Part shown: positions 36,001 to 46,795 of the stretch, piece by piece
Layout: each line of letters opens with the position of its first letter
How positions within the stretch are numbered: position 1 is the first letter of the stretch
NCBI RefSeq assembly: GCF_004798865.1
Contig: NW_025335459.1
Coordinates: 196,806 to 260,805, forward strand
Source: Varanus komodoensis
Lineage: Eukaryota; Chordata; Lepidosauria; Squamata; Varanidae
DNA: 64,000 nucleotides
Direction of reading: 5' to 3'
Position numbers and translations under genes: made by a program
The notes under the pieces: generated by a model
Database searches by the model: none
What the model was told of the DNA's origin: nothing
The model's input: only the letters and a program-made list of their open reading frames with translations

Positions 36001-39000
36001 AGTCCTGCCAGCCCTTGCAGTACCTCTAACATTCTCGTTCCGAAACCCTGGTCCTCTCCCCTCACTTGTCCAAACAGGACAAGTTTCTCGGGGTGGGGGG
36101 AGGGCTGAACCTGCCCATCTGACTCAGTTTAAAGCCTTCTGGATGAAGCCTGCTAGAGCATTTCCGAAGGACCTTTTCCACATCCTCATGAGGTGCACCC
36201 TGTCTCTCCTCAGAAGTCCATTGGCAAGAAACCGGGTGTTGTGGTTGAGGAACCTGAAGCATTCCTTCTGACACGACACCCTGAGCCAGTCATTCAGCTT
36301 GGAAACCCTCCTTTCCCTGGCTGACCCAAATCCCCAGACCAGCACAATGGAGGAAAAGACCACTTGGGCCTTTAGGTCCCGGAGTTTCTTGCCCAAAGGG
36401 AGGGAGGGAGGGAGTCTAAATGTTACAAAGAGTCCTAAGGGAGGCATGACACTTGAAAGTATTTGTAAAGTGGAAAGGTTTATTGTTCCTGACTGACAAT
36501 TGATTGCTTTTAATAACTTTTGAAGATAACAAAAGATAAAAGTTATTTAGCTTTTATTTTTGTTTTTAAAAGGAAAGCAAATCATTAAACTCTTTTGCTC
36601 TTTCCTAGGTCAGTTACGGTTTTGTTAGTCATGATACTAAGGCCCCTTTTCTCTATCGGATGGTACCAAAATCAGAACCTCCTTACCTGGGGATCATCAA
36701 ACTGCTCCTGCATTTCAGGTGGACGTGGATCGGTCTCTTAGGTTCAGACAACAGAAGTGGACAAAGATTTGTGAGCTCCTTTACAGCCCTGGTCAGGAAC
36801 AACGGCATTTGCATCGCATATTCACAGTATATCCCAGTGGCAATGAAACACAAACAATTGAGCACAATTGTGTATTTGATGGACACTCAAGTCAGTGTAG
36901 TTGTTTGTCAGGTGGACTCCAATGCCATCTTAACTATAGCAGTAATAATGACAAATATTGAACTGCTGAAAAAATCAACTGTGGGGAAAGTTTGCATTGC
37001 TACAGCTTTGCAGGACCTCAGCATCAGACTGCTTTACAGAATTGTTGATCTTCAGCATACCCATGTGGCCCTGTCCTTCTCCACCAAGACAAACAAAAGG
37101 GCACGCTATGACAATTTTGATGCATTTTTCTCTACTATCAAGCAATTTGGAGAGAAAGCATTTCAGTGTTTTTACACCAGTCATGCTTTCTCCGGCAAAG
37201 TGTGGGAAAGATGCAGGGAAGAGGAGAAGGTGGGGAGCCTGCCCCAGGATGAGATTGAAGATATCCTGTCTCAAGACTCATACAGCATTTACAACTCCAT
37301 CCAGGCTGTGGCACAGACCTTGCATGCTGCACACTTACCCGGGAGGAATCCGATGCGGCTGGTGGGCAGAGACAGGCTGGCACCGAAAAGGGTCCAGACA
37401 TGGCAGGTATTCCCTTGCTTTTAGAGATAAATCCAATGAAATTGACAATCAGTTCCTTGATTGAAGGGAGTGTGGAGGTCAGCAAGATGATTGCTCTCCA
37501 TGAGCTGCCCAAATAAGTGAGAACTTTTTGAGTCACTCAGGTCTGTTGTAAGTTAAAGCAATAACTGCAAAACTCATAGCCACCCTGAGCCTGAAAGTAT
37601 GAATTGAGATTGGAGCACTAGATGCCAGAGCTGACACACACTGCATGATGACCTGATTTTGAAGATGCATCCTTTCTGTTTCCTGGATGGGGAAATGTGG
37701 TCCTGCAGAATCTTGGACCACCAAATTCCAGGGCTGACTTGTATAGCAGGATTGGCTGGTTTTGAAGATGCAGTTCCCCTAGATGGGGAAATTTGGTCCT
37801 GCGGAAGATTTTGCAGTGGAACCCCTTTCATCCTCCTGTCTTGGTTGTAGTGACTGGAGCACAGGGGATTTCCAGTATAACAAAACCTTTTCCACTCAAC
37901 CTGTTTTGTTTTGTCTTGTCTCATCTTGTCCTAGCTTCACCCTTTCCTGAAAAACTTCCAGTCTTGCAATGCTTCCATGCCTGGAATGTATTTGGATGAA
38001 AATGGGGATCTGGCAGCTGATTTTGATATCCTGAACTGGGTGGTTTTTCCCAACAAGTCCACGGCTGGGCTGAATGTGGGCAGCATAGAGAGACAGGCCT
38101 CCTCCAAGATTCAGTTTGTCATTGATCCAAGTGCCATTAGGTGGCCCCAGTCATTTAATCAGGTAGGAAAAATACCTGTTTCCCTCATTACCTTTAATAG
38201 CCAACAGTTCTAGTCACAATGACTCCAAGATAAGTATTGCTCCATTCACTGTCCTAGTTACTTATGAGCTGAGAAAGTGTCCTGCACATTTTGGCCATCT
38301 GTTTCCACCTGGAGAGCAAAGTCTAGGCCCAGATATGAAACAATTGCCTCAGAAGAGGCTTTGTGTTCATGGTTTTGTGCTTTGGAGATTGGATGTAAGG
38401 TTTTCAATATGTGTTCTTTCTTTTAGCCACACCTGCTTTCCTTATGGGCAATGAGTATCTTTTGTGAATTAACAAGTCCTCCCACCACATGCCTGATGGG
38501 TGAGCCTGCATTCGATGCACTTGTGCAATTCCAAATGGCTCCAGTGTTTCAGTGAAAGGTCTCCAGCATCACTTGCTGCTTGCTTCTGTTGGAGTTGTCC
38601 AGACATCAACTTGAGACCTGCCTGCAGTGCATGGCTTCTACCCTATGACTTCTTGCCTCCCTCTGTCTCCCCTTCCCATGGGAGAAGACTGGATTCTGCC
38701 CCACACCAGTTTTCTGAAGCACCCCACATTTGTAGCCTTCTAGTGGGAAAGGATTGGGCCAGAGTTGCACATCCTGCTTTGATAGTTTTGATCTGAAGAA
38801 GGCCCAGTAACTGAAAGGGTACAGTAGGATCACTATGCGAATACAGAATGTAATTTGGTAGAAACCCTTCCCTGAGGAAATTGTTGCTGTCAAGGCACAG
38901 CTTGACTTGATTTCTTTGAGATGCTGCTTTGTTCCCTCACCAGCTCTTTCCTCAGAAAGGGGCCAGGAGAAATGGGGTGGTAAAATCGGGTTGGGACCAC

Positions 39001-40990
39001 CAGAGCTTCATTAGTCCCATCTCAATTCTATCATTTGATTCCAAGTAGAAACAAATCCCCCTTCCTAGATCAGGATGCCTGACACACCCTCTCTTTCTGT
39101 TCAGACAGTGCCCTTTTCTAGGTGCACAAGAAGTTGCCAGCCTGGGTATGCTAAGACGGTTGAGGAAGGCAGGCCGGTCTGCTGCTACGCATGCGTCCCA
39201 TGTTCTGAAGGGGCCATTTCCATGCAGGAAGGTAGGGGACTGCTGGGCATGCACAGACACAGACCCATTCCCTCATGGTATATATTAGAGGGGTTTAAAA
39301 ATATGTTCTCGCACTGGACCGCTTTCTCGCTAATATGTAATTATTAATATATTTGCTAGTTGGTTTCACATGTTGACTTAAAAGGAGTCTTCCAGATTTC
39401 CAGCTGAGTCTTTCAAGGACATGGTAAAAGGTATCCTGGATCAGAGCAAGGGAGCAGGGAGATGATTGTTCAATTGTGCTCTCATGGTCTATGCTTCCCC
39501 ACAACATTCTGCCTTGTCCCCCATGCTCTTCTGTAGCTATATGAAAAGACTGGGAGGTCACCCAGTCACTCTGGGTTTTGCTGGAATGTGCTGTCAAGTC
39601 CTCTCTGACTTACGGCAACCCAATGAATGAAAACCCTCCAAAATAGATGATCTATGACAGTCCTGCTCAGTTCCTGTACATTCAGGGATCTAACCTCCTT
39701 GGTGGAATCAATCCTTCTCAGAGCTGATCTTCCTTTTTTTCTTCTGCCTTCACCTTTTCCTCACATGATTGGCTCCTCCAGGGAGTTTTGCGTTCTTATG
39801 ATTTCCCCAAGCAAGGAAGCCATAATTTTGTCATTTCTGATTCAAAGGGGTTTGAAATGAGCTGGCTCCCTTTCCTACTGCACATTGTGTGTCCATCTTT
39901 TTAAGCATTCTCCCATTCCTTTCCTGATACTGCTGTTGTGGACAGGATATTGGTGGAAACTCCACCCCAAATATATCTTTTAGAGCAGGGCAGTGGGATG
40001 CCATTTCAGCTTGAAGTCTGGGAACAGCAGGGTATGACTGGTCTAGAGTAGTTCATATTAAACCAGCTGTTGCTTCTCCCATTCATTTCAGATGCAGACC
40101 GATGCTCCAAGTGTCCAGAGGACCAGCATCCAAATCGGGACCGAGATCAATGCATTCCAAAGCGGATCAGTTTCCTCTCCTATGAAGAACCTTTGGGGAT
40201 CTCCCTGTCTCTCATTGCCCTTTCCTTGTCCCTCAGCACCAGTCTCATTCTGGGCATCTTTGTTAAATATCGAGACACAACTATAGTCAAGGCCAACAAC
40301 TGTGACCTCACATACATACTCCTTGTCTCCCTCCTGCTTTCCTTCTTGTCCTCCTTTCTATTCATTGGGCAGCCCCAGAAGGCAACCTGCCTCTTCCAAC
40401 AACCCACCTTCAGCATCATCTTCTCTGTTGCGGTCTCCTCTTTGATGGCCAAAACGGTCATGGTGGTGGCAGCATTTATGGCCACGAAGCCAGGAAACAG
40501 GATGAGGAGATGGCTGGGGAAGGGTCTGGCAAATGTCATTGTTATTTCTTGCTCGAGCATTCAAGCGGGCATCTGCCTTCTCTGGCTGGGAATGTCTCCC
40601 CCTTTCCCAGATTCTGACATGCAGTCCCAGCCTGGGCAGATCATCCTGCAATGCAATGAAGGGTCGACCACCTTGTTTTATACTGCCCTCAGCTACTTGG
40701 CCTTTCTGGCTGCTGTCTGTTTCACGGTGGCCTTCCTAGCCAGAAAGCTTCCTGGGACATTCAATGAGGCCAAGCTCATCACCTTCAGCATGCTGGTCTT
40801 TTGCAGCGTGTGGGTGTCCTTTGTGCTGGCCTACCTGAGCACCAAAGGGAAATACATGGTAGCTGTGCAGATCTTCTCTATCTTGGCCTCCAGTTTGGGG
40901 TTATTGGGTTGTATCTTCATCCCCAAATGTTACATCATTATCCTGAAACCAGAACATAATAGCAAACAGCATCTAATGATGAAATCGTAG
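32832..40990 (+). CDS. Vomeronasal type-2 receptor gene 2, intact, six exons
   Basis: The model joins 32832-33049, 34990-35281, 36609-37406, 37935-38162, 39105-39231 and 40092-40990: 2562 bases, 853 residues plus stop. All introns are GT-AG with phases 2,0,0,0,1, identical to gene 1. The product is a class C GPCR with signal peptide, Venus-flytrap domain, cysteine-rich linker and seven helices. Compared with gene 1, exon 3 is five codons shorter, in frame. Exon 4 differs from gene 1 at 11 of 76 residues, so the two receptors have probably diverged in ligand preference. No break was found. An in-frame upstream ATG at 32793 would add 13 residues; I prefer 32832 because the signal peptide begins there. 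Confidence 0.88.
33050..34989 (+). other. Intron 1 of receptor gene 2
   Basis: 1.9 kb, no coding region. Holds the shared MIR-like SINE relic at 34505-34677 and a purine-rich (gagggg)n tract at 34214-34237. Lacks the 1.6 kb insertion of gene 1. Confidence 0.6.
34505..34677 (+). mobile_element. MIR-like SINE relic (shared with paralogs)
   Basis: Has a B-box-like caggttctaatctgc, then tgtgtgatcttgggccaaac and ctgagctacctcagg, the order of a tRNA-derived MIR-type SINE. It is the best preserved of three orthologous relics. Confidence 0.65.
34990..35281 (+). CDS. Receptor gene 2 exon 2
   Basis: 292 bases: [40 protein letters not shown] and [12 protein letters not shown]. The acceptor is tttcattgcag and the donor gtacaa. 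Confidence 0.88.
35282..36608 (+). other. Intron 2 of receptor gene 2
   Basis: 1.3 kb, of which 35690-36440 is a minus-strand CR1 fragment absent from gene 1. A (gt)n-(g)n run lies at 35290-35313. Confidence 0.65.
35690..36440 (-). mobile_element. CR1 LINE fragment: end of ORF1 and start of ORF2
   Basis: On the minus strand 36447-36124 reads as the esterase-like C-terminus of CR1 ORF1 ([19 protein letters not shown], then FIQKALN), and 35911-35700 as the ORF2 endonuclease start ([20 protein letters not shown]). The frames are broken between them. This internal piece lacks both ends of the element. Confidence 0.75.
36609..37406 (+). CDS. Receptor gene 2 exon 3
   Basis: 798 bases, 266 codons, open throughout, phase 0 both ends. 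Contains [20 protein letters not shown] and [20 protein letters not shown]. Four codons are missing near the start relative to gene 1 (after VSH) and one further on. The acceptor is tctttcctag and the donor gtattc. Confidence 0.9.
37407..37934 (+). other. Intron 3 of receptor gene 2
   Basis: 528 bases, aligned with gene 1 intron 3 but without its L1. Contains a short internal repeat around 37665-37710 and 37745-37810 (ttttgaagatgca and atggggaaa recur). Confidence 0.6.
37935..38162 (+). CDS. Receptor gene 2 exon 4
   Basis: 228 bases: [20 protein letters not shown], then [18 protein letters not shown]. Around residue 15 the usual DGTYL reads PGMYL. The acceptor is ttgtcctag and the donor gtagga. 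Confidence 0.88.
38163..39104 (+). other. Intron 4 of receptor gene 2
   Basis: 942 bases with no insertion recognised. This is the cleanest version of this intron and the reference for seeing the L1 and the exon 6 piece in gene 1. Confidence 0.6.
39105..39231 (+). CDS. Receptor gene 2 exon 5
   Basis: 127 bases: [20 protein letters not shown], then [16 protein letters not shown]. All six linker cysteines are kept. The donor is gtaggg. Confidence 0.88.
39232..40091 (+). other. Intron 5 of receptor gene 2
   Basis: 860 bases. 39588-39860 is a minus-strand RTE-like LINE end. The pentamer microsatellite and following block shared by gene 1 and copy 3 are missing here. Confidence 0.6.
39588..39860 (-). 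mobile_element. RTE-type LINE 3' end fragment
   Basis: The minus strand reads as the C-terminus of an RTE-clade ORF ([19 protein letters not shown], then [18 protein letters not shown]), with the WRxxIHxVAxSxxxLD pattern also seen at the end of BovB. Frames are broken, and it is a different family from the BovB copies at 43-46 kb and 60-63 kb. Confidence 0.6.
40092..40990 (+). CDS. Receptor gene 2 exon 6: seven-helix domain
   Basis: 899 bases: [20 protein letters not shown], then seven helices closely matching gene 1, ending [18 protein letters not shown]. Stop at 40988-40990. Confidence 0.93.
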
Positions 40991-41339
40991 CCTGGCATCT
41001 GCTGCACATTATGTATAAGCAGGATGCTACTTGTGCAGTGCCTCCATGAAGCTCCCTTCATAAGAACACCCACAGAAACAATTTTCTCCACTTCAGATGC
41101 AGCACCACAAACATACTTCTAGTGATGCAATCTAAAATGGCATGTGCATGTTTTGCAACCAAGAAATCTTCTACAAACATCTGGTATTAACAGACTTTAA
41201 AAGAGACGTTAAAATGAATTATTCAGAAAGTGAGCTTGAGGGATGGACCAGAATTATGGCCACACAGGTGGACCATTGTCTCTAAGAAAGTCTATGGATG
41301 AAACATTTTGGGGTATCCCATTGTAATCATCTCTGCTTT
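40991..41339 (+). other. 3' flank of receptor gene 2
   Basis: No gene or repeat family recognised. Confidence 0.5.
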
Positions 41340-41344
41340 CCAAG

Positions 41345-41564
41345 CATCCCTGTGCCGGGCAGATCATCCTAAACTTTAATGACGTGTTTGGCATCATGTT
41401 CAATACCACTCTTGGCAAAATGGGCCTCCTGACTGCATTCTGTTTCACAGAGGCCTTCATATCCAGAAAGCTGCCCAGGACATTCAATGAGGCCAAATTG
41501 ATCATGTGCAGCAGGCTGGTGTTCTGCAATGAGTGGGTGTCCTTCGTGTTGGCTTGAAAAATCA
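41345..41564 (+). pseudogene. Diverged V2R exon 6 scrap (TM5 to TM6)
   Basis: In one frame from 41359: GQIILNFNDVFGIMF, LTAFCFTEAFISRKLP and [16 protein letters not shown], then EWVSFVLA and a TGA, aligned with the second extracellular loop to TM6 of the intact receptors. It is only 350 bases past the stop of gene 2 and clearly more diverged than genes 1-3 are from each other, so it is the remnant of an older receptor copy. Confidence 0.85.
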
Positions 41565-42080
41565 TCATAAATGTTTTTTCTCAAAGGATGGTGAAGAGAG
41601 AGGGAGCATCACATTACTGAGTGAGAAACGCAAGGACAAAGCAGCTGGTAAAGCAACTGGAGGATTTAGTGCTTTGAGCTGCTGCTGTTTTGCCTGAGTC
41701 CCAGTAAGACTCCTTCCCCTGCAGACAAGCAGCCTGCTGAAAACACTCCTCCTGGCTGTGGAGCAGTCCCACAACTTCACCACACAGCGGTTTCTATACC
41801 AGGGGAAACGGCAACATATTTAAGAGACATTATGTGCATGGTCTGAAGAAATCTGGGATGTAATGCCAGAAATAGAATGAGGATGCTGAGCTGGATTGAA
41901 CACTAAGTAAAGTGTCAGTGAGTCAGGACTACAACCCCTGGCATAGATTGTCCCCAGTTCCTAGGCACTGATCCAAAGGCCTCTTCCTAGTATAAAAAAA
42001 CATAACTGTATGATATCCCAATTACGAGTGAGCTCAAAGTGGGCTACATGATGCACTGACGCACAGATGAGTCCAGAATT
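41565..42080 (+). other. Unassigned spacer
   Basis: No coding region or repeat family recognised. The short open frames have no domain. Confidence 0.4.
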
Positions 42081-42084
42081 GGAT

Positions 42085-42245
42085 TCAAAGTGTGCTCATC
42101 AATGGCACCTTACCTAATTGAGAAGTGACAAATGGTTGAGTCATGGACCCAGTGCTCTTCAACACTTTAACAGTGATTTGGATGAAGAAGTGCAGGCAAT
42201 GCTTTTCAAATGTGTGCATGACACAAAATAGACAGATGGTCATAC
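42085..42245 (+). mobile_element. CR1 reverse-transcriptase scrap
   Basis: Reads like GPVLFNT, then DLDEEVQAMLFK and HDTK, the decayed CR1 block normally GPLLFNIFINDL then FADDTK. Very short and old. Confidence 0.55.
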
Positions 42246-42814
42246 TTGGAGTATATGACCTAAAGTTAGTATACTTAAGACGAATATTATAAATTTGCTA
42301 TTTTTTGAAATATCCAATACATAGGATCCTGTCCTCCATTTCCAGGAAACATTTCCAAAAAAGGTAATGTTTGTGCATTTTTTGAATTTCCTCTCAACTA
42401 TGAATGTCCTGAAGAGAATGCATGCTTTCCTTTAGAAGGTGGACGTGGCAATCTGGATGTTGCTTTACATCATCAGGCCTATTTATTGACCTATGCAAAA
42501 CTGTGGTCTTTCCCCCAGAGATTAGATCTGCCACCTTGAGCAGCTCTGGAATCTTCTTGACAGGGTCCTCTGTCTAAATGGATGGCATAGGAAGCTAAGC
42601 TTACCGGAATGGATGGAGTTCCTCCCACAGTCACAGCTGACAATATCATGGCAATCACACTTTGACCCACTTTCTCATGCCAGTTTGACTCTGCCAGGAA
42701 AACCAGATTTAGAAATTGATGAGAAAATGTTCTTGTGGTGGATCTGCACAGAAAATTTGGTTTTTACTTTGCAGCAATAGGTGGGGAGTGTTAAAATTGA
42801 ACTTGATTTAATGT

Positions 42815-43157
42815 TATGCAATTGGAACAATGGACTAGAGAATGGTTGATGAAAAATAGTAATTGTAGAGACCTTACTAAATCTGAGGAGATTGTGGTGA
42901 ATGGGGAGACACAAGGTAATATGCAAACAAGGGGGAGTATAAGTGAGATAGATAAGGTCTTATTAGATAGGGGATCTTTTTAAAATTCATGGGAGATGTA
43001 TTTAGGGAAGGATATAGACAAGAAAGAATGGTGAGAAATATGGATAAGAGAATCTTAACAATTATGTCAATTAGAATTAAGGAAAACTTTTATGAATTAG
43101 TATGGAAATGGGACATGACACCAATAAAATTATTTTATCTGGATAATTATGTTATGT
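42815..43157 (+). mobile_element. Old L1 ORF2 C-terminal fragment, left half
   Basis: Reads TREWLMKNSN, then IKENFYELVWKWDMTPIKLF, an L1 ORF2 C-terminal region. It is interrupted by the BovB mosaic at 43158 and resumes at 46226 with the cysteine cluster. It is more diverged from the 1-4672 family than 19522-20469 is. Confidence 0.7.
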
Positions 43158-43630
43158 TATTTGTGAAATCATGCCCCACCCATCGTGATCCCATGGACAA
43201 CATTCCTCCAGGCTCTTCTATCCTCCACCATCCCTGGGAGTCCATTAATCTCACACTGACTGCTTCAGTGACTCCATCTAGCCACCTCATCCTCTGCCAT
43301 CCCCTTCTACTTTTGCCATCAGTTGTTCCCAGCATGAGGGTCTACTCCAGTGAGTCCTTCCTTCTCGTTAGCTGGCCAAAGTATCTGACTTTCATCTTCA
43401 ATATCTAGCCTTCTAAAGAGCAGTCTGGATTGGTCCCCTCTAAGAATGACTGGTGTGATCTCCTTGCAGTCCAAGGGACTCACAGGAGTCTTCTCCAGCA
43501 CCACAATTCTTCAGCACTCATCCTTCCTTATGGTCCAACTTTCACAACCATACATTACAAATGGGAAAACCATGGCCTTGACTATACGCACTTCTGTCAG
43601 CAGGGTGCTGTCCCTGCTTTTTAGAACATT
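43158..43630 (-). mobile_element. BovB (RTE) 3' end, minus strand
   Basis: The minus strand codes for the BovB C-terminus (VRIVKAM, then GKSRRGWQRMRWLDGVTEAV). It covers the same part of the element as 45300-45777 but in the opposite orientation, so two copies are involved. Confidence 0.82.
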
Positions 43631-43631
43631 A

Positions 43632-45777
43632 TAAAAGAGGTAGCAACTAAAACCATTCTAAAGAAAAAGAAATACAAGAAAGCAAAATGGCTGTCTGAGG
43701 AAGCTTTGCAAATAGCTAATGAAAGAAGGGAAGTGAAAGGCAAGGGAGAAAGAGAAAGATACACCCAACTGAATGCAGAATTTCAGAGAATAGCTAGAAG
43801 AGATAAGAATGCCTTCTTAAATGAACAGTGCAAAGAAATAGAAGAAAACAATAGAATAGGGAGGACCAGAGATCTCTTCAAGAAAATTGGAGATACGAAG
43901 GGAACCTTTCATGCAAAGATGGGTATGATAAAGGACCAAAATGGCAGGGACCTAACAGAGGCAGAGGAGATTAAAAAGAGGTGGCAAGATAACAAAGAAG
44001 AACTATACAAGAAAGGGCTTAACATCCCTGATAACCAGCATGGGGTGGTTACTGACCTTGAGCTAGACATCCTGGAATGTGAAGTCAAATGGGCCTTAGG
44101 AAGTCTGAGCAACAAAAAAGCTAGTGGAGGTGACAGTATCCCAGCTGAGCTATCCAAAATCTTAAAAGATGATGCAGTAAATGTGCTACACTCAATATGC
44201 CAGAAATTTGGAAAGCTCAGCAGTGGCCACAGGATTGGAAAAGGTCAGTTTACTTTCCCATCCCAAAGAAACATAGAAACAGAGTGAGTCAGAAGAGGTC
44301 TTCCGGGCCATCTAGTCTGACCTCTGGCACCAGCTGGCTCTGCTCACAACATGCCCACCATGTGCATGTCCAACCTATCTTTGAACACCCTCACTGATGG
44401 GACCTCAATGACCTCTTGTGGAAGCCCATTCCACACCCTTGGGGTCCTAAATGTCAGGAAGTGCTTCCTGTCATCTAAATGGAACCTTGGTCAAAGAAGG
44501 ACAATGCCAAAGAATGTTCAAACTACCGCACCATTGCACTCATTTCACATGCTAGCAAAGTTATGCTCAGAATCCTACAAGCTACGCACCAGCAGTATGT
44601 GGACCAAGAACTGCCAGAAGTACAGGCAGGATTTCAAAGAGGCAGAGGAACTAGAGATCAAATTGCCAATATACGCTGGATCATGGAGAAAGCTAGGGAG
44701 TTCTAGAAAAACACCTACTTCTGCTTCATTGACTATGCTAAAGCCTTTGATTGTGTGGATCACAACAAATTGTGGCAAGTTCTTAAAGAGATGGGAGTAG
44801 CAGGCCATCTTATTTGTCTCTTGAGAAACCTATATGCTGGTCAAGAAGCAACAGTGAGAACTGGGCATGGAACCAGTGCTTGGATCAAAATTGAGAAAGA
44901 AGTTTGGCAAGGCTGTATACTGTCGCCCTGCCTATTAATTTTTTATGCAGAGCACATCGTGAGAAAGGCAGACCTAGATGAATCACCATTTGGAATTATG
45001 ATTGCTGGAGAAATAACAACCTCAGATATGCAGATGATACCACTCTCATGGCAGAACGTGAAGAGGAACTAAGGAGTCCCTTGATGTGGGTGAAGGAGGA
45101 GAGCGCAAAAGCTGGCTTGAAACTCAACATTAAGAAAACTAAGATCATGACATCCAGTCCTGTCACTTCCTGGCAAATAGATGGGGAAGAAATGGAGGTA
45201 GTGATTGATTTTATTTTCCTGGGCTCCAAGATCACCGCAGACGGGGACTGTAGCCAAGAAATTAAAAGATGCTTGCTCCTGGGGAGGAAAGCTATGGCAA
45301 ATCTAGATAGCATACTAAAAAGCAGAGACATCACCCTGCCGACAAAAGTGCATATAGTCAAGGCTGTGGTTTTCCCAGTTGCAATGCATGGCTGTGAAAG
45401 TTGGACCATAAGGAAGGCTGAGTGCAAAAGGATAGAGGCCTTTGAATTGTGGTGCTGGAGGAGACTCCTGCAAATCCCTTGGACTGTAAGGCGATCAAAC
45501 CAGTCAGTCCTAGAGGAGATCAACCCTGACAGCTCTTTAGAAGGCCAGATCCTGAAGATGAAACTCAAATATTTCTCCCTGGAGAAGAGCCTAATGCCGG
45601 GAACAATTGAAGGCAAAAGAAGAAGGGGATGGCAGAGGATGAGGTTGCTAGATGGAGTCACTGAAGCAGTTGGTGTGAGCTTGAGTGACCTCTGGGGGAT
45701 GGTGGACGACAGGAAGGTCTGGAGGAATGTCGTCCATGGGATTGCGATGGGTCAGACACGAGTTCGCGACTAACAAC
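43632..45777 (+). mobile_element. BovB (RTE) reverse transcriptase and C-terminus, plus strand
   Basis: Reads KKYKKAKWLSEEALQIANER, then KASGGDSIPAEL (near 44120), FIDYAKAFDCVDHNKL (near 44725), YADDTTL (near 45025, in a shifted frame), WCWRRLLQIPWTVRRSNQS and a stop before the element-typical end cgcgactaacaaca at 45777. A TAG at about 44703, shifts near 44500, 45030 and elsewhere, and a CR1 insert disable it. 5'-truncated: the endonuclease is absent. Confidence 0.9.
44264..44498 (-). mobile_element. CR1 3' end fragment inserted in BovB
   Basis: 44271-44491 is the same CR1 tail as 24711-24969. The BovB sequence around it is continuous if it is removed (compare the other BovB copy at about 60605-60635). 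The heptamer caaagaa occurs on both edges (44264-44270 and 44492-44498). Confidence 0.88.
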
Positions 45778-46225
45778 ATCCCCAAGATGTCAATGTTCAG
45801 TCTTGTCATCTCATGTTTGGCCACGTCCAGCTTACTTTGATTCATGGATCTCACATTCATGGATCTCACTCTTTACAGCATCGGACATTCCTTTCACCAC
45901 CAGATACATCCGCAACTGAGTGTCCTATTGGCTTTCACCCAGTTGCTTCATTCTTTCTGGTGCTACTAGTACTAGCCCTCTGCTCTTCCCCAATGGCACA
46001 TTGGGCACCTTCTGACCTGAGGGGCCCATCTTCTGGCATCATAACTCTTCCTGTTGATACTGTCCATGAGGTTTTCATGGCAAGGATACTGGAGTGGGTT
46101 GCCATTTCCTTCTCCAGTGGATCACTTTTTGTCAGAGCTCTCTGTTATGACCTGTCTTTGGTGTCCCTGCACGGTATAGCTCATAACGTCATTGCACTAC
46201 AAAGCCCATTCACTATGGCATAAAG
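45778..46225 (-). mobile_element. BovB (RTE) 5' part, minus strand
   Basis: The minus strand reads MRSMNVRSMNQSKLDVAKHE, then RLNIDILG, the start of the BovB endonuclease, preceded by the 5' region (landmark gagaaggaaatggcaaccca). It lies directly after the plus-strand copy. Confidence 0.8.
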
Positions 46226-46795
46226 GGGATATGGATAATACATTTTCCAATTTATGTTGTAAATGTGGAGGGATAATGAAAATGTCACAAAATTCTGGTT
46301 AATGATATTTATGGAGACTAGGAAGATATTGAACTTAAAAATTGAAAGATCCTGAAAAAGTGTTATTAATATTTATGAAAAGAAGTGGATATGGAATATT
46401 AAAGAATTATTAATACATTTGGTAACAGCAGCAAAACTGATAATAGCAGGGAATTGGAAGGAGAAACAGAATCTTTAGATAATTGAATATTATAAAGAAG
46501 TTTGGAATATAGCTGTTAATAATAAACTGGCATGTGGAATTAGGCAGAAAAAAGGATTGATAAAGAGGAATGATTTTGATGTTATACGAGGTGTGTGCAC
46601 TATGTACTAATAAGAGGGGAAGGTATTAAACCTCCAGCAGATAAAGTGCAATTTTTGATGGAAAGGTGTATTCCTGAAAGAGTAGAAAGCTGAACTAGAG
46701 GCAAGGGGGAGGATGTGGAAGAGGAAGAGGAAAAAATAATGAAGGGAAAATTGTATAGTACTGCCTCAGGGGAGGGGGTACACTAAGTATGGTAT
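46226..46795 (+). mobile_element. Old L1 fragment, right half
   Basis: Continues the L1 of 42815-43157 with a cysteine cluster (LCCKCGG) and AGNWKEKQNL, then the 3' region. The BovB mosaic inserted into this L1. Confidence 0.65.

Noticed and set aside
37659-37850. Two similar stretches (ttttgaagatgca and atggggaaa) in intron 3 of gene 2
   Set aside because: A short local duplication in intron sequence with no sign of function.
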